A stretch of DNA of 64,000 nt, taken from positions 22,201,469 through 22,265,468 of the forward strand of contig NW_023998415.1 in NCBI RefSeq assembly GCF_014805625.2. Reading direction: 5' to 3'. Within the stretch, counting starts at the first letter, position 1; every line of letters begins with the position of its first letter. Source of the stretch: Glossina fuscipes. Its lineage: Eukaryota; Arthropoda; Insecta; Diptera; Glossinidae. Position numbers and translations under genes: made by a program. This document shows, one piece after another, positions 1-12,740 of the stretch. The notes under the pieces were generated by a model. That model had not been told where the DNA came from and did no database searches. It saw nothing but the letters and a program-made list of their open reading frames with translations.

Positions 1-1469
<1,469 letters not shown>

Positions 1470-1565
1470 TTCCGAAACGATTTTTGAATTGTTTTAAATC
1501 GTTACCTCTATCTGTCTGTCTGTCCATGTACTTTATGTTGTTCTTAAGCCCTATTATGAAAACGC
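1470..1565 (-). mobile_element. Helentron/DINE-1-like core fragment
   Basis: On the minus strand a GACAGACAGACAGATAG tract (about 1508-1526) is followed by CGATTTAAAACAATTCAAAA and a GGAATCAACCG motif, matching the core that follows the GACR tract in other copies. No ends are recognisable. Confidence 0.4.
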
Positions 1566-3871
1566 CATTATAAGAAAAAAATAGCAGTTTGCAAAATATT
1601 TGAATAAAAGTGTGTCAATATGTTAACATGATTTTGGAAATTTAGAAGAGAATTTCTGAGCCCCGTCCTGTATTATCGCTCCAACGAAAAGTGAGTCTTT
1701 ACATGGTAACAGGATAAAATTTGTAATATTTTTTAATGGACATTGGTTCATAACATTGGTTCATACATTTTGATATAAAAATTATGTGGACCAAGCCTGG
1801 ACGATGTAGACCTACATTTCTGGATACTATCATATGTGAGAGCTCTCATAAAAAGTACGACCTATTAAGGCAGTAAAATCCAAGTTTTAATAGCTTATGA
1901 CAAAAGCAGGTCAAAGCAGAATTAATAACGAAATTGATTTTGCTAAATTTGAATTATGCCATTTGACGTTTTCGGCTAATTGCCATGAAAAGCATGCCTT
2001 TATATGGAGACAAATACATTCGATTGTGACTGAACCTTTTCTACTCCACAATCTTAATGCTTGAAAAGGCTAAGAAAGAAAAAACAAAAAAGCTAGATAA
2101 TCACATTCACAGAGAAGTCCTCCGTTTTTTAATATACTGGAAGCGTGCCCTTCGACCGATTTGATTCATTTTTAATGCTAGCCTGTACTCCCAACCTGAA
2201 CTCTCTATAAAAACGTGTAATCTTTCGTATTTTCGCGTAAAAATAAATGAAGACTTGTCTTAAGCGAAATATGGTCTCCTTTTATTTCTTTCAATTTAAG
2301 GAGCTAAGTGAACGAAGTTTTATTAGACTTATCCACTTACTTGAATTGCGCTATATACACTTTTACTTTTAAATTGGAATAAGTTAAACCCAAATGTAAT
2401 GTGTTTTGGGTAAAACGGTATAACACTATAATTAATTAATCATTTCTTTTTTACTCATAAATAGCTATTTATTCCAACCACATGCAGTAAATGTTATGTC
2501 ATATTATTTAGTTGTAATATCTTGAAATTCATAGCATATATATCTGCATGATAATATAGCACATATATCCCTGTAAGACTTCGAATCAACTTAATTACAT
2601 TCTTCTATGTAGACAATGCAGAGGCATAGAAATCCAAAATTTAGCAAATATATTCTTAGTTAATGCAAGCGCAAGGTAGATTTTGTGATACGTTGTGAGT
2701 CAGTGAGAGTGTTTATGAAAACGTTTGATATAACAAATTTTAAAGTCGTCCTATCTAATATGAAAATATTACGAGAAATTAAAATGCCGGCACAAGTGAA
2801 ACTTGCATGTTTTTGCTTGAACTAAAGAATTTTGATCACTTGTCTAGAGACGGAGAATAAGTGAAGTAGAATTAAAAGAACTTAGTTGAAATGTTAACAT
2901 ATTTCTAGATGATTGTCAGAATTATCCGCCATGAACATGAAAGAAATTGTTTGTAAGTAAACTTGTCAGTTGCTATCGTTAATTAGAAACCGTTGTAATT
3001 TTACGTTGCATTTGCACGATGTGATAGGCACTTAGACTCCAAGCAAGGACGTTAAAAATGTTCTTATTTCCTTTTAGTTATGAGGTTAGCTACCAATATT
3101 GTACATTTCCAAAATTATTCGATATACATATATATTGAAAACTGAACTAATAAAAATAATATTCTTTATTATTAGGCTGCGGGTATATGAGGAGCGCGCT
3201 TGTTATCGACAAATTTTAACTTGTTCCCTTTAACACTTGTGTTATAAAATATACATTTTTTTCTTTCTTGTTTACCCAAAGCCAACAATATTTTCATTTC
3301 GCAACTCAAAAAACAACAACACTAGCAATAGTTGTAGTGTCTATGTAAACATGATAAAGTTTTGATGCCTCTGTTCAAACCTTCCATGTCACGTCTATGC
3401 ACATGTGTTGGCAAACATTTTTAAGTGTGCTGCATGTACGTATACATTCATATGTAACTTACCGAGGGACGAAATACTTATTTTTCATTTTTTTTGCAAC
3501 TTTCATTTCGTGTACACATAGTTGAAGAGACGAAGGGCAAAAAAAGCAAAAAATCTAGAAAACAACGAGAAATGGACACGTTTTTACAAACACGGTCAAT
3601 AAATTCTCAAAAGCGTTCGCTTTTCCGCAAGTCGATTTATTTTTTCTGACACTTGTTTCTAGTAGTGTTCCGTTTGATGACATCATGTCAAAATATTGCT
3701 GTTGTTTTCTCGCTTTCTTTTTCATTACTAACCGCAATTGATTTGTATTACTTTGCAAACTTATTCAAAGTGAAACCGGCCATCTAATCAACCAGTTAAT
3801 CAGCAGCTGAGAATGTTTCATTTGAAAAACTTTAGAAACGGCTTTCTTCTTTCTATTTATTAACAAGCTAA
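1566..3871. other. Intron sequence, no feature recognised
   Basis: AT-rich; short frames only, no repeat family recognised. Confidence 0.7.
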
Positions 3872-4371
3872 ATCATTATAGCGGAACATGGCCCATCCAT
3901 GAAATACACTATGCCACTATGCCACTATGCCACTTGACTGAATACAGTTGTCCATACATAGAACGATAATTGAAATATATGGTTTTATATGGGAAATGAT
4001 GAAAAAAACACGCTGAGCCATTTCGGTGCGTTAAACTTCATTAATATATTATAGATTGAACACCGGAAAACAAGACAGACAAACGGACAGACAAGCGTAG
4101 AACCATTTTCATATACACTTTTCAGAATCGATTATGATCGATAATCAAAACTTCGGCCTATTTCAAGTCTTTCCACCTGTTTCATACGATGTGTATTCAA
4201 AAAAAAAAAAACGAAGGTACTTTTCAAATTTCGTGTATTCACGAGCAGTGTCTTGAAGATTATTTTTCGCGAAAAATGAAAAGTCACCCTATTTTTTAAA
4301 CGCATCGCGTAGACATGCACCAACTTAACATATATACCCTTGTAGCACAAGTGTGCTGTGTAGGGTGTAAA
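3872..4371 (+). mobile_element. Helentron/DINE-1-like repeat, shortened copy
   Basis: Head-like sequence at 3875-3915 (CATTATAGCGGAACATGG, then GAAATACACTATGCCAC), a (GACR)n tract at 4073-4095 (GACAGACAAACGGACAGAC), a core (CAGAATCGATTATGATCG), and a tail hairpin at about 4331-4367 ending GTAGGGTGTAAAA. It is about half the length of the 23 kb copy. The head carries three 9-base CACTATGCC units (3906-3934). Confidence 0.6.
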
Positions 4372-5239
4372 AAATATTTGATTGCTAGAAAAACTGATAG
4401 AAAAATTTCCTCATGAAAAATGTCGACGGTTGTAAAATTTGTTTTGCATTTTTATGTTAACTATTATGATTTTTTTTTTCGTCTTTTTCTCATTTTTAAA
4501 GATGAAATCATTAAAGAAAGGAGAAGAGGAAGAAGTAAGATACGACTTGAAATGCATTTTTATGGCAAACTCTCCAAATATCCTGTTTATGATTAAATAA
4601 TAATAATTTAATACATAACAAATTTGTAAAAACTTGATAAAAAAAAATTCATAATTTTTATCCCCTTCGACAGAGCATATGTCCAGGTATATTGTATTTC
4701 ATAGATGTATATTGGAGGCAAGTAAAAAATTTTTCATTATTTTTCAATTATACATATATTAATGCACTTCATTTAAAAAAAATATATACGTGATGTTGAG
4801 AGAAAAGCTTTTGCCATTTTTTTGTATATATCCGTTACGCCCTCACTGCTGAGCTTCTGAGATTAGAAAAAAAAAAACAAAAAAACCGAACCCATTCATT
4901 TCCAAAACCTCCTCCTGAAGACAGCATGATATCATTGATAGAGGTTTGCAGAATGACGCAACAACTGATAATCGGATAATTTGTTAGGGATTCTGCTGAT
5001 TTTCAGAGCTGTTTAAAGGAAATCGTCTTCGTCTCTTCGAGCGATTTACACAAATTGTTTCAATTAAGTAGAGAATGTCAGTTCTCTCTAAGGCAGTAGT
5101 TCGATGGGGGAAAATATTGTCCATATTCATAGAGAAGACTTGCGAGCGTAAGAGAACTTGGGGATGAAATACTTTATGCCATCGATAGCATATCATTCAT
5201 CTAGCCATGCTTTTGGAAGCATTTGCTTAGCAAAATTTT
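4372..5239. other. Intron sequence, possibly including more of the non-LTR element
   Basis: T and A runs. From about 4984 the composition resembles the adjacent retrotransposon, but no endonuclease motif could be read. Confidence 0.5.
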
Positions 5240-7337
5240 AAAGCATTGATTGGACAAAGGGACTTTCAAGATATTGATTGGGGTAGGCTCTCTGCTTGTG
5301 TAGCTGAGCGGATGTGCATTCGTTGCATTTAAAATAGTTCGCCTTTGAAATTCCTTCACACTTTTGTTCCTCTTCTCAGAAAAATAATCTCCACGGAGAC
5401 TGATAAGTGGATGACGTGTACTAATGCTTAGCAAGCAATGCTCGTCAGAAGTTATGCATACTCGACTTGTCAATCTATTGGATCTGTATACGATTGGCAA
5501 GTTTATCGCCATTATCGGGATAAAGCCAAGAAAATTAGAAAATATTTTATTAACGTGCCTATGGGCATGGCAACCTCTACTATGTGGAGGATGTTACGGA
5601 GGTCGAGTTACGTTAAGGGGAATGACTCTCCGCTTAGATTTTGTGTGAAGACTGGTAAACGATCCTTTTGTAGGTATATCGAATTCTGACTTGCCAGTTG
5701 ATAGTGAGCCTTGGACATATCTGAATTTTTATGAATCTTTCTCATCCTCTTGTATATCATGTCATGAGCTAAATACAACACTTGACAAAATTAAATCTAA
5801 ATCAATCGGTGATGATGGAATTCCTATTCTCTTCATCAAGCTTATCTTTCCGTACGTTGCTAAAATGGTAACGATGTTCCATATTAATTCTATATTGGTC
5901 CATTCCGTTTTTTCCCTGCATTGGACAAAGGTACGTGTTGGGCCTATACCTAAAGTTAACACTGTCCATTCTATTGATGATTTGAAACCTATTACAATTC
6001 TTTCAGCTATTTCCAAAATTGTAGACCATACTCTCGAGCGCCAGATTCGTTTTGCTGTGCTGAGATTTATTTCACCATTCCATGATGTGTTTCTCCTATT
6101 TAGTAGAGACTATGGCGATTAGAAGCTGGTGCAGGAGATTATCAATGAGAGTCTATGATAACTTTTGGAGTCTTCTATGGATAATTCTTTACTGATTAAC
6201 CCGACGTAATCTAAGGCTATGATTTTTGGGAATGCGAATCGGTTTGGTTCCCACTTAAGGATCCTGCTTCGTGTATCCTACATTGAAATTGTTAACCTAT
6301 CTAAGTGCATATATTGATAATAACCTCATCTTTGAGAAACATATGCAATTCATTTATGGGAAAGTTGCGGATATCTTATGATCTAATCCTTCGAATAGTA
6401 CCTATTTATCGTAGTCGATTAATTTCCGACATGCCCGCGCTCTATAGACGCCCCAAGTGCTGTATAGGCTGGAAGTGATTGCTGGTACTACTGCTGGTAG
6501 CTTTTTGAGGCTTAGTCGAATTGTAAATTCTATGGTACGCTATGTGCATGGTTTACGTGGCAGGGAGCATGGGTGTGATTATGTTCAGCAAGTTCTTGGG
6601 ATGCACTTTTGTAAAATTGCCATTCTGGCGTAGGCTTGTGTATTTCTATCCAGTAGTCAAATGTGGCCTGCCTCGTAATCTATGCTATGAATTTGTTTTT
6701 ATGAACTCCACTAGGAATCCGCAAGTCTCTATACCTTTGACTAGATGTACCTGCTTTGAGAGAGATATTTTTTGGTATGTGTTGCGCGATGCAAGAACTA
6801 CTTACCACTTTTTTCGCATATTAATACCGTTTTCCGGGTGAAGTTATTTAGGTACTTTACCACCTTACCTTATAGTGGATAATATGTTAATCGCTTATAT
6901 TACTGGGGGCTATATTTCCTTAATATATTGGATTGTGAGAGTAGGTGACAAGCTACCACAATGACACTTAGTGCTGAATAATTTTAATCTAATTGTCCAA
7001 ACTATTTTCTATGGCTGGGGAGCCAAATTGCCTACAGCGAACTGTATAGGTCACTCTACTAATTTCAAATTTTAAAGTGTCAGTAGGTAAATCGTACTGG
7101 ATAAATGGATCTATTGATTAATGCAAAAGATGTGCACCGTATGCCCTGCCTTTGTGTTTATTGAAATTTTATTCTCTTATGATGAAGTTTAGAAAATTAT
7201 TACTTGCATATACCTAGTGTTAACTTTAAATTTAAAACGATTCAGCGCGAATTGTACTGTGGGTTAGCTGTAGTTGCTACAATACATTAAATTGGACCTT
7301 TGTATTGCCTTCTGAATACATATAAATAAATAAACAC
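5240..7337 (+). pseudogene. Non-LTR retrotransposon ORF2 fossil (jockey/I-like), 5'-truncated, RT core deleted
   Basis: A decayed LINE-type element. Reading frames across frameshifts and stops show the expected order. First comes the inter-domain region before reverse transcriptase (DFQDIDWGRLS near 5270; VYDWQVYRHYRDKAKKIRKY near 5490; TMWRMLRR near 5590). Next is the RT N-terminal half at 5691-6080 (SKSIGDDGIPILFIKL, VGPIPK, LKPITILSAISKIVDHTLER). Then SKAMIFGNA near 6210, and finally the C-terminal segment at 6565-6841 (MNSTRNPQVSIPLTR, FERD). About 180-200 residues of the RT palm are missing: the frame jumps near 6080 from the ...LER... region to FHDVFLLF, apparently at the catalytic F/Y-A-D-D box. 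No endonuclease domain is visible. A TAAA-type tail (7321-7335) closes the 3' end, as in I/jockey-like elements. Multiple stops make it non-functional. Clade assignment is inference; retrotransposon identity is firm. Confidence 0.85.
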
Positions 7338-7379
7338 ATTTGAAGTCAATAGTTTCATATTTGCGACCAAGAGAATTTC

Positions 7380-7510
7380 TCCGACAGACATTACACAGGC
7401 AGACGACCGGACAGACGAACACACGGACAGGTTTAAATCGATTCAGTATTTGATGCTGATGAAGAATACATATATCTCTCAGTCTTGTGCGATGGGTATG
7501 AGAAGATATA
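7380..7510 (+). mobile_element. Helentron/DINE-1-like repeat, 3' fragment
   Basis: Imperfect GACR run (7383-7430, including CCGGACAGACG and CACGGACAGG) followed by the core TTTAAATCGATTCAG, GATGCTGATGAAGAATACAT and a GATGGGTATGAGAAG end. The same order occurs at 47710-47870. It lies just beyond the 3' tail of the non-LTR element. Confidence 0.55.
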
Positions 7511-7947
7511 AATTATTATTGAACGAGAAATTCCATAATTTTTCAACGACAATTTTTGACTAAGAAATATAAATGTTTTTAAGTAATAGTTTATAATTTC
7601 ACGTCCGTCATTGAAGAATGAGCAAATACTTGAACTTGCTCACAAGAAAAAGCTCGGAATTAATATATAAAAAGTTGGTATTTACGATAAGAATTTTTAC
7701 TTTATGGCTGCAGGTCATGTTTGAATAAGGACATGATACGCTTGCTTCAATATCTAAAAAACACCACAGATTGCAAATAGTAGCATACACACAAAAAAAA
7801 AAAAAAAAGAAAAATTCATTAGGATCGGCTAACTGACGCCGTCACACAAATGACAGAACACTTTTTAAACTTTTATATATTCGTTGGAGGTGAGGAGCGT
7901 CAAAAATTCGTGGCCAAAGAAGTTTAATTTTATATATATGTACATGT

Positions 7948-7969
7948 ATATATATATATATATATATAT
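7948..7969 (+). repeat. (TA)n microsatellite
   Basis: Eleven TA units following TATATATGTACATG. Confidence 0.85.
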
Positions 7970-9968
7970 GAATATATAGATGAAGGAAAAGTATTTGGCG
8001 ACATTTTGCATGAAATGACTTTAAGAAGAACGTTTTATTTTAAGTTTTAATAAATAATTCAATGAAATTAAGGAACAAGTTGCTTGTTCATCAGCTTGTT
8101 TGTTGATTGGTCTTTGGTACTTGTTCTTCTGTTGCTTTCTTTATCTATTGTCATCTATTGTTGTACAACAATACAGAAAAGGTTGAAGGATGCTTCATGC
8201 AAATGAGCCTTAAGTTTAAGCAAATGTTGGCACGTTTAGTGCATGAATAGTGACAGCACGCAAATTTATGCAAAATATATTTATTTTATGAACATACGTG
8301 TATGTACACACCAACTCCTAGTTCTAAGCTGTAGTATACGGTAGTCCATGAAAAGCAAAACAAAAAAAAAAAAAACAAAAAAATATTTTTCAAAAGGAAA
8401 GGACACAACAATAATTCATATAATACATTTTAGGGCGTGTATCTCGCGGGAGGTTACTAGTCAGACAATCAGCCGAATTTAGTTCACACCTCATGTGAAT
8501 TTATCCATTATTTGATATCGTTTCTATTACTGATTATCGTAGTGTATTTCCTATGCAAATGCATTTTCTAAAACTATATAAATTTGGGGCGAAAGCTTTA
8601 TTCAGCCTCACTATCGTAAAACGATTGTCACACATATTTGAACGGGGTTACACTAATATTTTTATTTATTTTTTATTTTTTTTTTGATTTTTGACATCCT
8701 TCTATGCACGTTACATCTCAGGGGCACTCTAAAGAAAACACTTAGCCATATATACGGCTATGGCAAAAGAACTTGAATTGATTTAGCCGCTTGCCGCCTA
8801 AAGGCGTGAATTTTCGTGAGAAATGGAAACGTCCTCTTACTCTCTCATAAACACAAGAAGATTGAATATTGTTTCTCCAAAGAGATTACTTAAAGGCAAG
8901 CTGCTTTCTTGAAAGGGTCGTACGGCAATTTACTGCCGCAAGGAAGTCGATTAAATATAATGCTTTTTAATCATTCTCTTATGTTATCGTAGACTTGTGT
9001 TGAACGGTGTTTTTAAGTTCTCTTAAATGCTTATTCTTCACAATGTTTAGAGCAAAAAATATAGATGCAAACAATCTGCATTAAGCGCGAATTCATCTAT
9101 AATTTCAAAACTTTTCCATGCATTATTTAATCGGATCCCTAACCTGTTCTCACTAGATGGGATTGATGCTAAGTGAAGACTGATCGGGTAAACTTATCGA
9201 TTACAATTTACACGAACTCTCCAAAATGAATGGAAAAGCGGAATTCTAGCTGTATCTTAAACCAATTATCGTAGAATTTCTGGGGCAGAAGAAAAGGTTT
9301 TCACATCGTCAGTCAAATTTTCATGAAGTATATTGCTGACGAATATAACTTAATACCATACGTCCGAATATGACTTAAATGTAACATTTAGGTCGATTTT
9401 AGAGTTGAGAAGTTGGCTCGCGGAGCATTTTCATATGAAAGATGAAGTGGTTATGCATGTCGTGCGTATACCAACTTGTAAAAATATCATCATATTCATC
9501 AAGTAATGGATGTTGTGATGTTGAGACAATGCTAAATTTAAGATGTGAGACCCGGAGAAAGCCTCGCTGTTGGCCCATGTGAAGCGTATTCATGTCATTT
9601 AAATACACTGCCACCATAGTCTACATAAAGGAGATTTAAAAGAGATTTTAAAATACTTTCTTCAATAATATGCAGTTGTTTTATTTCTCATCATTTAGTG
9701 TCACACTCTGAGTCGCTAATATGTGTCTGCTTCTTCCATTGGTAAAGGTGATAAGTAAAAACCTATTATTAGATAATTAATTTGTTATCATATATTATAG
9801 AAAATGTTGCTTGTATTTTAATAACATAACTAAACTTAATTTAAAAATAATTAACGCCTTGAGTCTACATCTCTCTCCCTCTCTCACTGTTTGAGTGTGT
9901 ATGGTTCGCTGGTGAGCTCGCTAAATATGTAACGAATTTACCGCGACTTGAAGAAGGTTTCACTCACA

Positions 9969-10019
9969 TTTTTTTTTGTTTTTTTTTTGTTTTTTTTTGT
10001 TTTTTTTGTTTTTTTTTTG
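9969..10019 (+). repeat. (T7-9 G)n repeat
   Basis: Five runs of 8-9 T each closed by G, 51 bases in all. A poly-T tract punctuated at regular intervals. Confidence 0.85.
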
Positions 10020-10611
10020 ATATCTGCGAGGTTACTTGTTAAGTTGGATAAATTCTCAAATTCTTCGTACGTGTTAGTGATGTAGTAAATTAAAATAAAA
10101 AAGAAAAAAAAAAAAACGCATAATTATTTTTTGTCAGGCACATATACATTATTATAGACTTCGGTGAGAAAGTAAACGATGTGTAATATTGTCGGTTATC
10201 GCATATTATGGGCTTTCTCTAAAGCGTAGTCTGATATCGAGTTTGAATCTCGGGGTTAATCAAATTCAGTTCGATGAATTTACGTGTATGAGCAAATAAG
10301 TTGGCGTGTGTGCGAGTGTGTATGTGTGCATGACATGCATTCGGGTTACTATTGAAGGGTGAAAAATTAAAATTTTGTTTTTTACCTTCAAAAAAGTTGT
10401 TATACAAACGTGAAGGCAAGAGCGATACCATCATCATCATCAGGGTCACCGAAAACAGTTTATGCCAAATTGTAATAACAAGAAGAACAACAACTTTAAA
10501 TACATTTTGATCATTTACTTTTTTTTTTTTTTATTCATATTTTCTCACGTATTTTCGGTTCGCCCCAAGTTCCACTTAAAAAAAGACACAATAAAAAAGA
10601 AAAAAAAAAAA

Positions 10612-10636
10612 ATGTGTGTGTGTGTGTGTGTGTGTG
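10612..10636 (+). repeat. (TG)n microsatellite
   Basis: About 12 TG units directly after an A13 run. Confidence 0.9.
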
Positions 10637-11361
10637 ATTAAAATACATGTATATATAAAAAGATTACATTCGTCTGTTATGCCGTTATGCTGCTGTGCTT
10701 ACTGTGTTTGACTGTGTATTGTCCATGTTGTTAAAATAACACTTGAATGCTTTGAATCGTTCTTGTCCGTCCGCCTTGTTAATGTGCTAGTGTTTCTACT
10801 GATGATATTGTAAATGCAGTTGTCATGTTTTTGTATATGAAATGTGTAAAACTCGTGATGACGCCCTTATGTAAAGTGACAACCATTTCAAGATTGTGTG
10901 GAAGGAAAGGCTATGAGAACATCCCGTGACACCCCTATTGTAGATAATACAAAAGTAGTTGAAGTCTTTTGCAATTGTAACTAGTAGCATATAAAGCGAA
11001 AGCTATCCTGGTGAGAAGCATAAAATAAAACTTAATCTATTACTGCGAACGTTTTTGACGGTATAATAATTTACAAAGATTTAATCAAATATCTAAGAAC
11101 GACATTAGACGATGGTCTAAGCTTTAATGTATTCAGGCAAAGAAACAGTTTTATTAGTAGTAACTAAACAATGATCGCAAAGATGAGATGCCCGAATGAG
11201 ATATCGATAAGTTTTATTTTGTTTAAAAATTTTCCAAAAATTTAATAACGAATACATTACTCTTTGTTTGCTTAAATTGCTATCCGTGTAAAAAGAGCCA
11301 ACATCCTGAGAAAAAATTCACCACATTTTTTTTTTTTTACACGCCAGATAGGTTCCCAAAA

Positions 11362-11694
11362 AATTCGTGTAAGAAAGTTCGTGCCAAAAAACAAAAAAAT
11401 TTATTTAATTGGAAAATAAGAGATTGATTTCAGACTTAAAAAAATAACTTGTACTTACATATTTCAATTCATTAAATATATCATAAAAAGAAATATTATT
11501 TATATATTTTGAAAAACTAAATTAACAGTGAAAATAAAAAATTCATAGAAACATCACAAGAAAAAAAAACTCAGAAAAGAAATTCGTAGCGTATTGAAAA
11601 TCGTGTTAAAATAAAACAATTCGTGTAAAAACAGAATTATTTTTGATTTTCAACTCGTGTTGAATCAAATTTCGTATAAATAAAATTCGCCTAA
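11362..11694 (+). repeat. Dispersed AATTCGTGTAA-type short repeats
   Basis: At least seven variants of AATTCGTGTAA occur in 330 bases at irregular spacing: near 11362, 11376 (GTTCGTGCC), 11580, 11599, 11618, 11652, 11669 and 11684. The intervening DNA is A-rich. Origin unknown. Confidence 0.5.
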
Positions 11695-12079
11695 AATGAG
11701 AATTAGATGAATTAATAGTCGCACTTAAGTACAAATATATTTGGGTGATCTAATATCTCCGGCAAATTGTTTTGGCTGAAAATATATAAACACCCAACGT
11801 ATTCTGAACGGATGAGTTTTTCAAAAATATCGACTCGCTTAAAGCCTTTCGTTTTTCTTTATTAGGAAAATATATGACTTTTGCTATCAAGGACTGCTGC
11901 CTAGTAATTCTCATTATGATTAATGGATTCATGATGTGCAATGCATACGTCATTGTGTGGTGTCTCTCTCACCAGGACAATCAATCAAATTCAAAAGTAT
12001 TCTTTGTTGAAAGTAGTAAAAACATTGGCTTTTTTTAACACGGAATCCAATGCTTCTTAAAAAATCAGGGCAGTTAGTG

Positions 12080-12149
12080 TCTATATATATATATATATAT
12101 CTTTAGCGGCATAGCGGCACACATATATATTTATATATATATATATATA
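12080..12149 (+). repeat. Two (TA)n tracts around AGCGGCATAGCGGCA
   Basis: TA tracts at about 12080-12101 and 12121-12148 flank a GC-rich direct repeat (AGCGGCATAGCGGCAC). Confidence 0.8.
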
Positions 12150-12313
12150 GGCTATGTTATGTTATGATGTTGATGTGCTTATACGCGCGCGCGTAGATGT
12201 GTGTGCCTGTAATGTGCCTAGATATGACTGTGTTTACATGTGCAGTTGGTTGCTTTGCCGGAAATTTTTTATTATTTTGATTAAAGAAAAGCTCAAGTTA
12301 ACAAGCTAAAACA

Positions 12314-12740
12314 ACGGGCAAGGTAATCCATTACCAAATCCAAACACCCTACACTTTCATAGAACGACTTGTTTTTTGCCCGAAAATTTATATGGGGGTG
12401 GGGGTGGGGATGTTAGAAAATACTTACAACCCGTCCAAAATTTTGCATCTTAATTTGTTGTACAAAAATTGTTTTACTATCAACTTGTGTCGAAAAATAT
12501 TGAAAATTTTTTAAAATTTTTTTCAGATGAACAGTTTGTCGAATAGTGTTTACGCGAGAAATAAATGGTCCGATCGAAAAATCTTTGTACTTGGACCAAG
12601 GGGTGACGGTGCAATAAATTTTATCGAAATGTTTTCAAAATTTTCAATCTTTCGAATTAACACTTAATATGTGGACAGAATAAGACGAGCAGACCTGCTT
12701 AAATCGTTTTACATTTAGCGGGGCATGTCTTATAAGTCGC
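12314..12740 (+). mobile_element. Helentron/DINE-1-like repeat, eroded copy
   Basis: A head-like stretch (ACAACGGGCAAGG... ACACCCTACACTTTC near 12314-12358) is followed by family interior sequence (ATCGAAATGTTTTCAAAATT). A decayed GACR tract follows (GGACAGAATAAGACGAGCAG, 12672-12691) with the core CTTAAATCGTTTTA. The tail hairpin is not clear. Confidence 0.42.

Larger units (their letters stand above)
7511..12313. other. Intron sequence with simple repeats
   Basis: Apart from the tracts listed separately, it holds A/T-rich DNA and poly-A/T runs. No coding frame was recognised. Confidence 0.65.

Noticed and set aside
5201..5512. 103-codon minus frame
   Set aside because: Antisense to the non-LTR retrotransposon reading on the + strand.
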